Source: Saprospiraceae bacterium (GTDB lineage Bacteria; Bacteroidota; Bacteroidia; Chitinophagales; Saprospiraceae). Taken from it: 64,000 bases of DNA. The DNA lies in assembly GCA_029262995.1 (NCBI GenBank), contig JAJCYH010000004.1:1-64000 (forward strand), in the 5' to 3' direction. Below, piece by piece: positions 28,126 through 36,850 of the stretch. Under the pieces are notes generated by a model. It was not told where the DNA came from. It searched no databases and was given only the letters and a program-made list of their open reading frames with translations. Both the position numbers and the translations under genes were made by a program. How positions within the stretch are numbered: position 1 is the stretch's first letter; each line of letters opens with the position of its first letter.

Positions 28126-29358
28126 CTAGAAGTCATTGATAGATCGTCCTAAGAAAGTAAGTGCACAACGAAATCCAATATAGGATTTAGTAGTGTCCTG
28201 ATACTCCCAGTTTCTTGTCCCTGTTTGACAGTAATAGGAAATGTCTTTCCATGAACCACCACGAATTACTTTTCTCTTGTAAGCTTCAGGGTCATCGTCC
28301 TTAGCATCGTATTTGATGTCTGGATTCAAATCATGAACATGAGAATAAGCATTAGGGTGGAACTGAGTCTCTGTCCACTCTGATACGTTTCCGGACATAT
28401 TATATAATCCGTAATCATTAGGGAAATAAGCATCCGCTTTTACAGTGTAAAAACCACCATCTTCTGGATAGTTACCTCTTCCAGGTTTAAAGTTTGCTAA
28501 TAAACAACCTTTAGCATTTCTGATATAGTAACCACCCCAAGGATAAGGAGCAATATCTCTGCTGCCTCTAGCAGCCCATTCCCATTCTGTTTCAGTAGGA
28601 AGTCTGAATTCTTCAGTGTTAGGCTCATCGCCTCTGAATGAATTCCACAAATGAGTCCTCCAGTGACAAAAAGCTTTGGCTTGCTTCCAATTTACACCAA
28701 CGACTGGATAGTCATCGAATGCAGGATGCCAAAAGTAGTTTCTTGTAAATGGCTCATTGTATGAGTAAGCGAAGTCTCTGATCCAAACAAGGGTGTCTGG
28801 ATAAACAGAAACTGTTTCTTCTTTTAGTAGATTCGATCTTACAATATCAGGATTATGAGCCGCCTTTTGCCAATCAATCCACTTGTAAGTGTATTGCAAT
28901 TGTCTTGTATCCATTGCTCTTTCAAAATCATTAAGCTTCATGTCCCCTTGAAAGTACATGTCATCTAATTCTTCATTGGTATAATCCAATTCCCAAGTCC
29001 AATCTATTTTTTCGTTGCCGTAATTATCTTCGGTGTAGTCATCCATCATTACGTGTGCGATAGAATCTCTCACCCAATAGACCATCTGACGATATTCGTT
29101 ATTGGTAACTTCGGTATCATCCATGAAGAAACCAGATATTGAAATCGCTTTGGGTTTTTGAATGTAAGTGCTAAATACGTCTTGATCGGATTGACCGATG
29201 GTTAGTGTTCCAGAGGGTACGTAGACCATTCCATATGGATTTATTCCATTCCACGTAGGTCTGTCCGGTACTCCCAGAAGTTGTCCTGATTCATCTCTTC
29301 CGCACGAGCTTAATAGTATTACCATTAAACAAAAGGAAAACAGAGCTTTTCTATTCAT
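28126..29358 (-). CDS. gldK: Type IX secretion lipoprotein GldK (PorK)
   Basis: An outer-membrane lipoprotein of the T9SS ring with a formylglycine-generating-enzyme (SUMF1)-like fold. The longest frame begins at 29379, but the ATG at 29358 gives a clean signal peptide MNRKALFSFCLMVILLSSC with a lipobox, so I choose it. Fold markers are MVYVPSGTLTIG, DDTEVTNNEYRQMVYW, RLPTETEWEWAARG, GNVSEWTE and VIRGGSWKD. This fold is structural in GldK, not known to be catalytic. A 250-bp spacer separates it from porP upstream. Confidence 0.96.
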   Translation of the reverse strand: MNRKALFSFCLMVILLSSCGRDESGQLLGVPDRPTWNGINPYGMVYVPSGTLTIGQSDQDVFSTYIQKPKAISISGFFMDDTEVTNNEYRQMVYWVRDSIAHVMMDDYTEDNYGNEKIDWTWELDYTNEELDDMYFQGDMKLNDFERAMDTRQLQYTYKWIDWQKAAHNPDIVRSNLLKEETVSVYPDTLVWIRDFAYSYNEPFTRNYFWHPAFDDYPVVGVNWKQAKAFCHWRTHLWNSFRGDEPNTEEFRLPTETEWEWAARGSRDIAPYPWGGYYIRNAKGCLLANFKPGRGNYPEDGGFYTVKADAYFPNDYGLYNMSGNVSEWTETQFHPNAYSHVHDLNPDIKYDAKDDDPEAYKRKVIRGGSWKDISYYCQTGTRNWEYQDTTKSYIGFRCALTFLGRSINDF

Positions 29359-29472
29359 GTTTATTAACTGATTTTGCAATTCAAATTATTTCGCCTCTTA
29401 AATAAGCTTGTAAAAATAAACTTTGTTGTCTATTTTCAAAAAAAATTGCCTCCTAATAAATATTGCCTGTCT

Positions 29473-29489
29473 CCTGCACACCATGCAGG
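29473..29489. other. Small hairpin in the porP-gldK spacer
   Basis: A six-base inverted repeat (CCTGCA / TGCAGG) around a five-base loop, without a T run. The spacer (29359-29608) is the longest gap in the cluster and otherwise shows nothing recognisable, so partial termination or mRNA processing here is only a possibility. Confidence 0.3.
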
Positions 29490-29608
29490 AATAAGTTCAA
29501 CGATTCAGAGATACAATGTATTTTATGAAATAGAGTTTTTTTTAAAAATTATTTTTAACAAACAACTATTCACCAAATATTATAAATAAGATTGAAGAAA
29601 CAAAGAAA

Positions 29609-30562
29609 TTAAAGATTTCTAGGATTATAAATTATTTCTGGCGGTAAGCCGATGCCTATCAATTTATTCAGATTATAGTTGATGTTTATTTCATGTGATC
29701 CTTGCGATACATCGGATAAAATGCTTAAACCAACATCATAGCTGTAAGATAGTGTATAATGCTCATTTAATTTAATTCCACCAAAAAATACTGCCGAGTC
29801 AAAAGAGTTTTCATTAAAGCCCCTCATGGATAATCCTCCAAAAATATTGCCATTTTTTAACATTATCGATAGGTCAGACTGAGTTTGTTTAAAGTTTGTT
29901 TTTATATATAAAGAAGCTTGTATTTTTAATTCCTTGATATAGAAAGGAATGGCTGCATAAACGTCCATTTTTCTGGAGTCAATAAAATTTATTTTTGATA
30001 AGGTAGTCTTGTTGACAAATAAATCACTTATTGAAAGTCCAAAATCAAAATAATCAGTAGCAGTATAAAGTGCCATTGACCAAACCGGACGAACACCTGA
30101 TCTGAAATCTGTAAACAGGATTGGATCCTCATGCGAAAAACCGCCTATATAAATGCCTTCAGGTGTACGAACTTGAGTGCCATCCAAACCTGTCTGTTTC
30201 ATTCCAAGAGAGGCACCGACAGAAATTATTCCTCTGGAAAAACTTCTAACGCGATTATAAGAAAATTTTACATCCGTCATTTTTAGTGCAGCTGCCCTGT
30301 CATTAGAAACACTGAATCCAACCCCTCCATTTAAAAGGTAAACTGGCAAATGAGCATTGAAATAAAGATGACTAGGTTGTCCTTCTATACCAGACCATTG
30401 TGACCTGTAATTGAAATTTGCGCTAAGCGATCTATCAAATCCTGCATAAGCTACATTGTGTTTATAAATATCTACCATATACAATGAATGCTGACCAATG
30501 CTCTGACCCATGCATAGGAAGGAAATACTACAAAAGATTAGTGTATAGAAATATTTCTTCAT
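29609..30562 (-). CDS. porP: PorP/SprF-family T9SS outer-membrane protein
   Basis: 317 residues with a signal peptide ending at CMGQ and a predicted outer-membrane beta-barrel. The family start is clear: QHSLYMVDIYKHNVAYAGFDRSLSANFNYRSQW, broken here as QHSLYM, NPAYAG-like NVAYAG and RSQWSGIEGQP. Barrel strands alternate through the remainder, ending YNPRNL. PorP proteins join GldK/GldN in the T9SS, and SprF paralogues help deliver individual adhesins such as SprB. It is first in the minus-strand T9SS cluster, so it is probably the core PorP rather than a cargo-specific SprF. Confidence 0.92.
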   Translation of the reverse strand: MKKYFYTLIFCSISFLCMGQSIGQHSLYMVDIYKHNVAYAGFDRSLSANFNYRSQWSGIEGQPSHLYFNAHLPVYLLNGGVGFSVSNDRAAALKMTDVKFSYNRVRSFSRGIISVGASLGMKQTGLDGTQVRTPEGIYIGGFSHEDPILFTDFRSGVRPVWSMALYTATDYFDFGLSISDLFVNKTTLSKINFIDSRKMDVYAAIPFYIKELKIQASLYIKTNFKQTQSDLSIMLKNGNIFGGLSMRGFNENSFDSAVFFGGIKLNEHYTLSYSYDVGLSILSDVSQGSHEININYNLNKLIGIGLPPEIIYNPRNL

Positions 30563-30627
30563 CTACTTTTAATACAAAACCTAAAATACAGATTTAATTG
30601 AGAATGTTTTATTCCTACAGGAGACAG

Positions 30628-31389
30628 TTATAATTTTATTCGCAATTTGTCTTGCAGAGGAAAAACATTGGATGGTAATATTTGTTCCCAAGTTTTTGTT
30701 GGACCCATGGCATGACTGATATGAGTCAAATATGCTTTTTGAGGAGAGATTCGATTTATGTAATCAAGTGATTGTTCCAGATTGAAATGAGAGTAATGTT
30801 CATTGTGTCTTAGAGCATTGATTATCAAAACTTCGACATTTTTAATTTTCTCAATTTCTGATTCGTCAATTTGACTAGCATCAGTGATATATGCCATGTC
30901 ATTAAATCTGAATCCTAAGATCGGAAGTTCGCCGTGCATGACCCTAATCGGTGTTACTGCTATATCTTCAAATTGAAATGGGTTTTCATCGATTGGGCGT
31001 AATTTGATATTTGGAACTCCAGGATATTTATTATCTCCAAAAGCATATTGAAATCTTTTCTCAATTTCTCTTAGTACCCTTGGTTCTCCATATAATGGAA
31101 GCTGTTTTCTTTGCATGAAATTTACAGCCCTTAAGTCGTCAATTCCTATAACGTGGTCATTGTGTTCATGTGTTAAAAGGACATGATCAATTTTAGTTAG
31201 ATCATTTTCTAAGTACTGTTGTCTGAAATCAGGACCTACATCCACCTGAATTTTGACTCTATCTGTTTGAATAAAAATGGAAGTTCTTAGTCTTTTGTCA
31301 CGAGGGTCTTTGGATAAGCAAGCTTCACAAGAGCAACCGATGATGGGTATTCCTTGTGATGTACCGGAACCTAAGATGACTATCTCCAA
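30628..31389 (-). CDS. MBL-fold metallo-hydrolase, PhnP-like
   Basis: 253 residues of the metallo-beta-lactamase fold. The metal motif THEHNDH (His74, His76, Asp78, His79) is complete, with later ligands in RVMHGE, TDAS and LTHISHAMG. The N-terminal CSCEAC cluster (Cys19, 21, 24) matches the extra zinc site of PhnP-type cyclic phosphodiesterases. It probably hydrolyses a phosphodiester in the cytoplasm; the physiological substrate is unknown. No phn genes are nearby, so a C-P lyase role is unlikely. Confidence 0.88.
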   Translation of the reverse strand: MEIVILGSGTSQGIPIIGCSCEACLSKDPRDKRLRTSIFIQTDRVKIQVDVGPDFRQQYLENDLTKIDHVLLTHEHNDHVIGIDDLRAVNFMQRKQLPLYGEPRVLREIEKRFQYAFGDNKYPGVPNIKLRPIDENPFQFEDIAVTPIRVMHGELPILGFRFNDMAYITDASQIDESEIEKIKNVEVLIINALRHNEHYSHFNLEQSLDYINRISPQKAYLTHISHAMGPTKTWEQILPSNVFPLQDKLRIKL

Positions 31390-31461
31390 GTGTTTTTTCT
31401 TTACTTCTGATAAAAATACGAAAACCTAATGGCTATACAGGAATGTAAGGCAGAATGCCAA

Positions 31462-31758
31462 TCAAGTTATATCGACAGAAGCAGATGCCGCTGTTTCTAT
31501 TTTTTCACTGTGATTTACAAACTCATGCAAACTTTCGGGGAGTTCTTCTTGACCAAAAGTAATTTCATTAAGCATGTCCAATAAGCTTTCAATTCTTCCT
31601 TTTGTGTCGAAGAACTTATTGATTACAACTATGTTTCTTTGATGTATGATACAATAACCTGATTTAAATTGACCTTTTTCGTACCTTATCGTGTAATCAA
31701 TTTCTTTGAAAAGCTGTTCTAATTTTGTTAAAGTTGGTTTATTATATTTTATCTTCAT
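31462..31758 (-). CDS. Conserved-looking small protein of unknown function
   Basis: 98 residues from the ATG at 31758. The longer frame to 31779 is less likely because a promoter -7 element (31777-31784) covers it. The text starts MKIKYNKPTLTKLEQLF, has a central KSGYCIIHQRNIVVINKFFDTKGRIESLLDML region (short mixed beta/helix) and a polar tail. It has no signal peptide or membrane helix, and no catalytic motif is recognisable. I have the impression it belongs to a Bacteroidota-wide family without assigned function but cannot prove that here. Divergent from the outer-membrane protein gene. Confidence 0.72.
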   Translation of the reverse strand: MKIKYNKPTLTKLEQLFKEIDYTIRYEKGQFKSGYCIIHQRNIVVINKFFDTKGRIESLLDMLNEITFGQEELPESLHEFVNHSEKIETAASASVDIT

Positions 31759-31776
31759 CCTCTTATTATCTGCAGC

Positions 31777-31784
31777 CAAATATA
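31777..31784 (-). promoter_or_regulatory. Promoter -7 element of the 98-residue protein gene
   Basis: On the minus strand this reads TATATTTG (TAnnTTTG), 19 bp before the chosen ATG at 31758. It argues against the longer open frame. The -33 element is not clear. Confidence 0.45.
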
Positions 31785-31800
31785 AAAGAATTTTATATAT

Positions 31801-32421
31801 ATGAAGAGTTTTAATATTACTACTATCTTAATTTTTATTTTCTTCAATTTTCTCTCGACCTATGAGATTAAAGCGCAGAATATTTTTAAAGCTTCTGTTG
31901 TCGGGGGAATAACAGCAGCTCAACTTGGAGGCGACAGCATATCGGGTTATGATAAGATGGGTTTTACTTTTGGCTTGAAGCTTGGTTATGATATTGGAAA
32001 AAATTTCGACCTCAATATGGAACTCTTGTATTCCCAAAGGGGAAGTCGTGATAATTTTGGATTTTCCAATTCTGGAAATAATACTACTTCATTAAATTAC
32101 TTGGAAATACCAGTTTATCTTACCTTAAACGATTGGTTAATTGAAAAGGAGAATTATTATAAAGTTGGCATATTTGCTGGATTAACATATGGATATTTAA
32201 TATCTGCTACTAGTACCAATAGATTGTTGATGGGCAGGGAATCTGAATTTAAGGATCATGATATAAGCACTAGGTTAGGTGTTTTCTATGCTTTTAGCAA
32301 AAGCCTAGTATTTAGAACATATTATACGGATTCGCTAATTAAATTAGTGGAGGGGAATTTATTTAACACAAATGGATTGGACAGTTTTTTTTGGACATTT
32401 CGTTTGGAATATAATTTTTAG
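31801..32421 (+). CDS. Outer-membrane beta-barrel protein, PorT-like family
   Basis: 206 residues with a signal peptide ending near EIKAQ. Alternating strands such as FKASVVGGITAAQLGGD, MGFTFGLKLGYDI, LNMELLYSQRG, LNYLEIPVYL and a final FFWTFRLEYNF with terminal Phe fit the eight-stranded OMP_b-brl_2 (PorT-like) family. The ligand or role is unknown. True PorT works in T9SS, but this broad family has many members, so I do not give the gene that name. Followed after 2 bp by a small lipoprotein gene. Confidence 0.82.
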   Translation: MKSFNITTILIFIFFNFLSTYEIKAQNIFKASVVGGITAAQLGGDSISGYDKMGFTFGLKLGYDIGKNFDLNMELLYSQRGSRDNFGFSNSGNNTTSLNYLEIPVYLTLNDWLIEKENYYKVGIFAGLTYGYLISATSTNRLLMGRESEFKDHDISTRLGVFYAFSKSLVFRTYYTDSLIKLVEGNLFNTNGLDSFFWTFRLEYNF

Positions 32422-32423
32422 AA

Positions 32424-32903
32424 ATGAAATATAGTTTGCAATTAATTTACTTATGTGTATTCCTAATTTTTGGTTCATGTAACCAATCAGGAAATTCTAA
32501 ACCTACTAAGGAAGTGCCAAAGGCTATTTATCCAGTATTACCTGCTGAACTGCATCAAAGTCTGTTCAACAAGGTAGACTACATTGACTTTATTTTTCAT
32601 GATTACCCATTCTCAATGAGTCAGAGTGAAAAACAAAGTATCCAAACGAATATTAGTTATATCGGGCGGGAGCCAGTATTTGACATTCCGGCTTCATGTA
32701 AACCTATTGCTAGGTCATTTTTTCAAATTGAAGGTGAAATCATATTGGAAGCTGACATCTATTACAGTGAGGCATGCTATTTCTATGTTTTCGTTCAGGA
32801 TGGGAAAGCTAAATATGCCAATAATATGAGTCAAAGCGGTATTGGATTTTATAAGAATATTCTGGCTCAAGCAGTAAATACTGCAAAGGGAATTAATGGA
32901 TAG
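32424..32903 (+). CDS. Small hypothetical lipoprotein
   Basis: 159 residues. The N-terminus MKYSLQLIYLCVFLIFGSC is a lipoprotein signal with lipobox IFGSC, then a polar linker. The mature part (VDYIDFIFHDYPFSMSQ, ILEADIYYSEACYFYVFV) suggests a compact mixed alpha/beta domain. I do not recognise a family. It begins 2 bp after the barrel gene and overlaps the following phosphatase gene by 8 bp, so the three form one operon. Confidence 0.75.
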   Translation: MKYSLQLIYLCVFLIFGSCNQSGNSKPTKEVPKAIYPVLPAELHQSLFNKVDYIDFIFHDYPFSMSQSEKQSIQTNISYIGREPVFDIPASCKPIARSFFQIEGEIILEADIYYSEACYFYVFVQDGKAKYANNMSQSGIGFYKNILAQAVNTAKGING

Positions 32904-33801
32904 ATTGGCTGTTCTTGACTTGGGGAGCAATACTTTTCATCTACTCATTGTTGAGAAACAAAATAGAGCTCCTTATTTCAAAGAATTATACAAGCAAAGG
33001 CAATACATTTATCTTGCCTCTCAGGGCAAAAGTATGATCACTTCAGAAAAGTTGGACTTGGCAATCGATTGTTTGATTGAGTTCAAAGAAATTACTGAAA
33101 GCTTTCAGTGTCGAGAGATTAGAGCTGTTGCAACAGCAGCGATACGATCAGCGGATAACTCAGAATTTATTTTGGAACAGATCAGGGAAAGAAGTGGGAT
33201 TTTAGTAGAATTAATTTCTGGTGAGCGAGAAGCAGAGTTAATACACAAAGGCATATTGTGCCTTGACAGAGAAATTTATGGGCCTGGTCTAATCATGGAT
33301 ATTGGAGGTGGATCGGTCGAATTTATTATTCAGAATAACGGAGAAATAGTATTCAGTGCTTCGTACAATATTGGCATTTCCTTTATCAGGAATGAATTCA
33401 TTTTTTCTGAACCTGTTAAAGACAGTGAAATAACTGATTTTTATAATCATCTGGACCAAGAGCTGTCAGAACTTATTGAAAATATTTATAATAATAAAAT
33501 TGTGTACTTAATCGGATCCTCTGGTTCATTTGAGATTATTGAAGCGTTAAATAATGACATACCATCAACAACGGGTAATATTTACTTAAGGTCTCAAGTT
33601 GAGTGGATTGCTGAGGAGATTTTGAAATCAAACAAAGCGCAAAGATTTGCAATTGATAAAATGCCAACTATGCGCGCTGATCTTAGCAAAGAGGCTTTTT
33701 TGTTGATACATTATTTTTTACAAAAATTTACAAGTTTGAGAGAAGTACTTGTTTCACCTTATGCTTTAAAGGAGGGTTTAATTTCTGAGAATTTTGCTTG
33801 A
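32896..33801 (+). CDS. Exopolyphosphatase / guanosine pentaphosphate phosphatase (Ppx/GppA)
   Basis: 301 residues, single-domain Ppx/GppA of the actin-like ATPase superfamily. The phosphate-binding loops are visible as LDLGSNTFHLLI near the start, the ISGEREAELIHKG segment, and MDIGGGSVEFI. It removes phosphate from polyphosphate or pppGpp. It is shorter than the E. coli two-domain enzymes, as is usual for Bacteroidota. The rsh gene lies close by on the other strand, so a link to (p)ppGpp turnover is plausible but unproven. Starts inside the end of the lipoprotein gene. Confidence 0.9.
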   Translation: MDRLAVLDLGSNTFHLLIVEKQNRAPYFKELYKQRQYIYLASQGKSMITSEKLDLAIDCLIEFKEITESFQCREIRAVATAAIRSADNSEFILEQIRERSGILVELISGEREAELIHKGILCLDREIYGPGLIMDIGGGSVEFIIQNNGEIVFSASYNIGISFIRNEFIFSEPVKDSEITDFYNHLDQELSELIENIYNNKIVYLIGSSGSFEIIEALNNDIPSTTGNIYLRSQVEWIAEEILKSNKAQRFAIDKMPTMRADLSKEAFLLIHYFLQKFTSLREVLVSPYALKEGLISENFA

Positions 33802-33809
33802 ACTTAAAA

Positions 33810-34295
33810 CTACTGTTGATCAGCTTTTTGTGTTTTATCACAGGCGCCATTACATTTTCCATAAAGGTTTAGAGAGTGATGGGTGATTTTAAAATTTAAC
33901 AATTCTCCCATCATGTCCTTAATGTTCTGAATTCTTGGATCGCAAAATTCCAAGACCTTACCACAATCGATACAAAGTATATGATCATGTTGTTTAAAGC
34001 CATAGGACTTCTCATATTGCGTCAGGTTTTTACCAAATTGATGTTTTGTTACCAAATCACAATTAACCAGCAATTCTAATGTATTGTATACAGTTGCTCT
34101 TGATACTCTATAGTTTTGGTTTTTCATGTGTATGTAGAGTGCTTCAGCATCAAAATGATCATTTCTCCTGTAAATTTCTTCTAGGATGGTGTAGCGTTCT
34201 GGTGTTTTCCTATATTGGTTTTTTTCCAGGTAGCTTGTGAAGATAGCTTTGACTTCTTCAATAATTTTATCTAGATGGTTTTCTGACACCAGCAT
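33810..34295 (-). CDS. fur: Fur-family metal-dependent transcriptional repressor
   Basis: 161 residues. The winged helix ([36 protein letters not shown]) recognises DNA, and the C-terminal dimer domain has the metal motif [12 protein letters not shown] plus a second pair of cysteines (GKCNGAC). Family members sense iron, zinc, manganese or peroxide; Fur is the default name, and PerR or Zur cannot be excluded. It is one base after the rsh stop codon on the same strand, so it should be co-transcribed with rsh. Converges on ppx/gppA. Confidence 0.9.
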   Translation of the reverse strand: MLVSENHLDKIIEEVKAIFTSYLEKNQYRKTPERYTILEEIYRRNDHFDAEALYIHMKNQNYRVSRATVYNTLELLVNCDLVTKHQFGKNLTQYEKSYGFKQHDHILCIDCGKVLEFCDPRIQNIKDMMGELLNFKITHHSLNLYGKCNGACDKTQKADQQ

Positions 34296-34296
34296 A

Positions 34297-36534
34297 TTAA
34301 TTCTTGATTACCCTATTAACGTTTGTAACGCCATCAAGTTTAGATATAGACTGAATGACCACATTAAGTTGGTCTTTATTTTTGACAAAGATACTCACAG
34401 TACCTTCAAAGTAACCTTGATGCCCAGAAATGCTAAATGAGCGGATGTTAATGCCCAGATTATTAGATATTTCTGAAGTTATTTTCTGAATAACTCCTGG
34501 TCCCGAATCGACTCCAATTATTGTTAATTCGGCTATGAAGTTGGTTTCTGACTGTCCTCCCCATTCTGCTTTTAATACACGATAACCGTAATTGGCTAAT
34601 AGGTGAGTGGCATTTTTGCAATTGATTCTATGAACTTTTAGGCCTTTACCTGAAGTTAGATATCCAAAGATGCCATCTCCTTGTACGGGACTACAGCATT
34701 GTGCTAAGGAATATTCATATTGGTCTATAGGTTCTCCATCAACTAAAATTTTAGTTTGCCCCTTTGTATCATTACGTTTGGAATCTTTTACTTTTTCTTG
34801 GAAGTCTTGTGGAGCCTGAACACCTTTTGAAGGTAGTTCTACTGGCTTTTTTTCGACCAATTTATTGTTTTCAAGAATATATGATTTTAAATCAGGCATT
34901 TTTAAGTCACCGGTTGCAATCGCAAAGTAATAATCAGGTCGGTTGTTATAGCCATTTGACTTAACAAGGAAATCTATGTTATCTTCAAAATCAAGTTTGG
35001 CATTTTTTAATTTTCGATTCAAAGCCTCCTTAGCAAGATCTCCTTTTTGTCTTTTTTCTTCTTTCATTGAAGACCTGATCTTTGATCTTGCCTTTCCTGT
35101 TACAGTTAACTTTAGCCAATGTTCGGAAGGTTTTTGGCTTTTGTTGGTCGTAACTTGGATCTGATCCCCATTTTTAAGGATATGACCCATTGGAACTAAT
35201 TTGTTATTTACCTTAATTGCAGTAGCATGATAACCAACGTCAGAATGGATTTCAAAGGCAAAATCTAGAGCTGTAGCGCCTTCTGGTAAAACACGCATAT
35301 CTCCATTGGGCGTAAAGACAAAAACTTCCTTGTGAAAAAGATTTGATTTGAAGTCATTCAAAAACTCAAGAGCATCAGAATGTTGTGTTTCCAATAGTGC
35401 CCTAACATTATCAAGCCACTTGTCGTAAACGTTATTATTGTCTTTTACGCCTTTATATTTCCAATGAGCAGCAAAGCCTCTTTCCGCAATATCATCCATA
35501 CGTTCTGTTCTGATCTGAACTTCTACATATCTTCCATTTGGTCCAATTACAGTTGTGTGTAATGATTCGTATCCATTGCTTTTAGGCGTAGTGATCCAAT
35601 CCTTTAACCTTTCTGGAATCGGGTTGTAAACATCAGTAATTATCGAATAGATTTGCCAGCAATAGCTTTTTTCTTTATCCATTGGGACATCTACAATAAT
35701 CCGTACAGCAAAAAGGTCATAAATTTCTTCGAGGGGAACCTGTTTCTTTTCAAGTTTATTATAGATAGAAGAAATTGCTTTTGACCTACCCAAAACACGG
35801 TAATCCATTTCAAGCTCATTCAATTTGCTATTCAATGGTTTGATAAATTCTTTTATATACTTATTCCGATCTGTTTCAGAAGCTTGCAATTTTTCTGTAA
35901 TCTCTTTGTATTTGTCCGGATCATTGATCATCATACAGATGTCATTAAATTCCGTTTTTATATTGTAGAGGCCTAATCTGTGAGCCAGTGGTGTATAGAT
36001 ATAGCTGGTTTCAGCTGCTATTCTGATCTGCTTTTCTTCGGGCATCGAACCTATAGTTCGAAGATTATGCAGTCTGTCTGCCATTTTGATAAGCACAACT
36101 CGGACATCATAGACCAAGCTGCTTAATACTTTTTTGAAATTTTCAGCTTGCTTATTTTCAACATTATACGTACCATCTAATTTGGTAAGGCCATCAACAA
36201 TCTTTGTTATTTTAGGACCAAAGAGTTCTTGTATATCTATTAGTGTAGTTGAGGTATCTTCAACGACATCATGAAGTAATGCACTTATAACGGAAGTGGC
36301 ACCAAGACCAATCTCTTCAAAGCAGATTCGGGCAACTTCAATCGGGTGAAATACATATGGTTCACCAGATTTTCTACGCTGATATTTGTGAGCTTTTAGA
36401 ATGAGTTCATAAGCTTTATCTAAATCTTTAAGATCTTCTTTAGTGGATTTAGGGCTCAGTTTTTTAATCAGTGACTTGTATTCTTTGTCAATGTCAAGTA
36501 ACTCTTCTTTTGATATTGCTTTTCCTTTTGGCAT
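34297..36534 (-). CDS. Bifunctional (p)ppGpp synthetase/hydrolase, RelA/SpoT family
   Basis: 745 residues with the full long-RSH layout. The N-terminal HD hydrolase domain has FHPIEVARI and HDVVEDT (His88, Asp89), which looks active. The synthetase domain contains [28 protein letters not shown] and VEVQIRT. A TGS domain follows ([19 protein letters not shown]), then a zinc-finger-like region (QCCSPVQGD) and a C-terminal ACT domain ending in a TNVNRVIKN segment. It should both make and degrade the stringent-response alarmone. Forms an operon with fur. Confidence 0.96.
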   Translation of the reverse strand: MPKGKAISKEELLDIDKEYKSLIKKLSPKSTKEDLKDLDKAYELILKAHKYQRRKSGEPYVFHPIEVARICFEEIGLGATSVISALLHDVVEDTSTTLIDIQELFGPKITKIVDGLTKLDGTYNVENKQAENFKKVLSSLVYDVRVVLIKMADRLHNLRTIGSMPEEKQIRIAAETSYIYTPLAHRLGLYNIKTEFNDICMMINDPDKYKEITEKLQASETDRNKYIKEFIKPLNSKLNELEMDYRVLGRSKAISSIYNKLEKKQVPLEEIYDLFAVRIIVDVPMDKEKSYCWQIYSIITDVYNPIPERLKDWITTPKSNGYESLHTTVIGPNGRYVEVQIRTERMDDIAERGFAAHWKYKGVKDNNNVYDKWLDNVRALLETQHSDALEFLNDFKSNLFHKEVFVFTPNGDMRVLPEGATALDFAFEIHSDVGYHATAIKVNNKLVPMGHILKNGDQIQVTTNKSQKPSEHWLKLTVTGKARSKIRSSMKEEKRQKGDLAKEALNRKLKNAKLDFEDNIDFLVKSNGYNNRPDYYFAIATGDLKMPDLKSYILENNKLVEKKPVELPSKGVQAPQDFQEKVKDSKRNDTKGQTKILVDGEPIDQYEYSLAQCCSPVQGDGIFGYLTSGKGLKVHRINCKNATHLLANYGYRVLKAEWGGQSETNFIAELTIIGVDSGPGVIQKITSEISNNLGINIRSFSISGHQGYFEGTVSIFVKNKDQLNVVIQSISKLDGVTNVNRVIKN

Positions 36535-36682
36535 ATGGTTCTAAGCCTATTAATAAAGATATGTAATTCTAATACAATATTCTCAAGAGTTGGTGGCTTC
36601 AGAGCTTTGTTAATCTACGCTAAAGCCATTTTTTAATCTCGAAAATGAGAATTTAAAGAAATTGACTTATTGGAATAATTTT

Positions 36683-36715
36683 TTTGTATTCTTTTATTAA
36701 AAACAATTACCTTTG
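36683..36715 (+). promoter_or_regulatory. Bacteroidota-type promoter of tRNA-Leu
   Basis: TTTG at 36683-36686, a 21-bp spacer and TACCTTTG at 36708-36715, an exact fit to TTTG-N19-21-TAnnTTTG. Transcription should begin about 7 bp downstream, roughly 12 bp before the mature tRNA. Confidence 0.8.
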
Positions 36716-36734
36716 CGCCTCGTTAAATTCAAAC

Positions 36735-36816
36735 GCGGGTGTGGTGAAATTGGTAGACACGCTAGACTTAGGATCTAGTGCTTCACGGCTTGGGGGTTCG
36801 AGTCCCTCCACCCGCA
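36735..36816 (+). tRNA. tRNA-Leu (anticodon UAG)
   Basis: 82 nt with a 7-bp acceptor stem (GCGGGTG with CACCCGC), a D-loop with TGGTAGAC, the anticodon stem CTAGA/TCTAG enclosing CTTAGGA (anticodon TAG), a long class II variable arm and the T arm GGGGGTTCGAGTCCCTC. The discriminator is A, and the CCA end is not encoded. It reads CUN leucine codons. It sits between rsh and the trigger factor gene. Confidence 0.97.
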
Positions 36817-36850
36817 CTCTAACAAAAGCTCCACTCAATTTTATTAACAA

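Noticed and set aside
29374-29589. 71-codon plus-strand frame in the porP-gldK spacer
   Set aside because: Low-complexity Phe/Lys/Asn-rich text, overlaps the gldK start on the opposite strand, with no promoter or family resemblance.
32424-32903. Possible toxin or immunity lipoprotein next to the beta-barrel gene
   Set aside because: No toxin, immunity or secretion motif is visible; only the lipoprotein signal is supportable.
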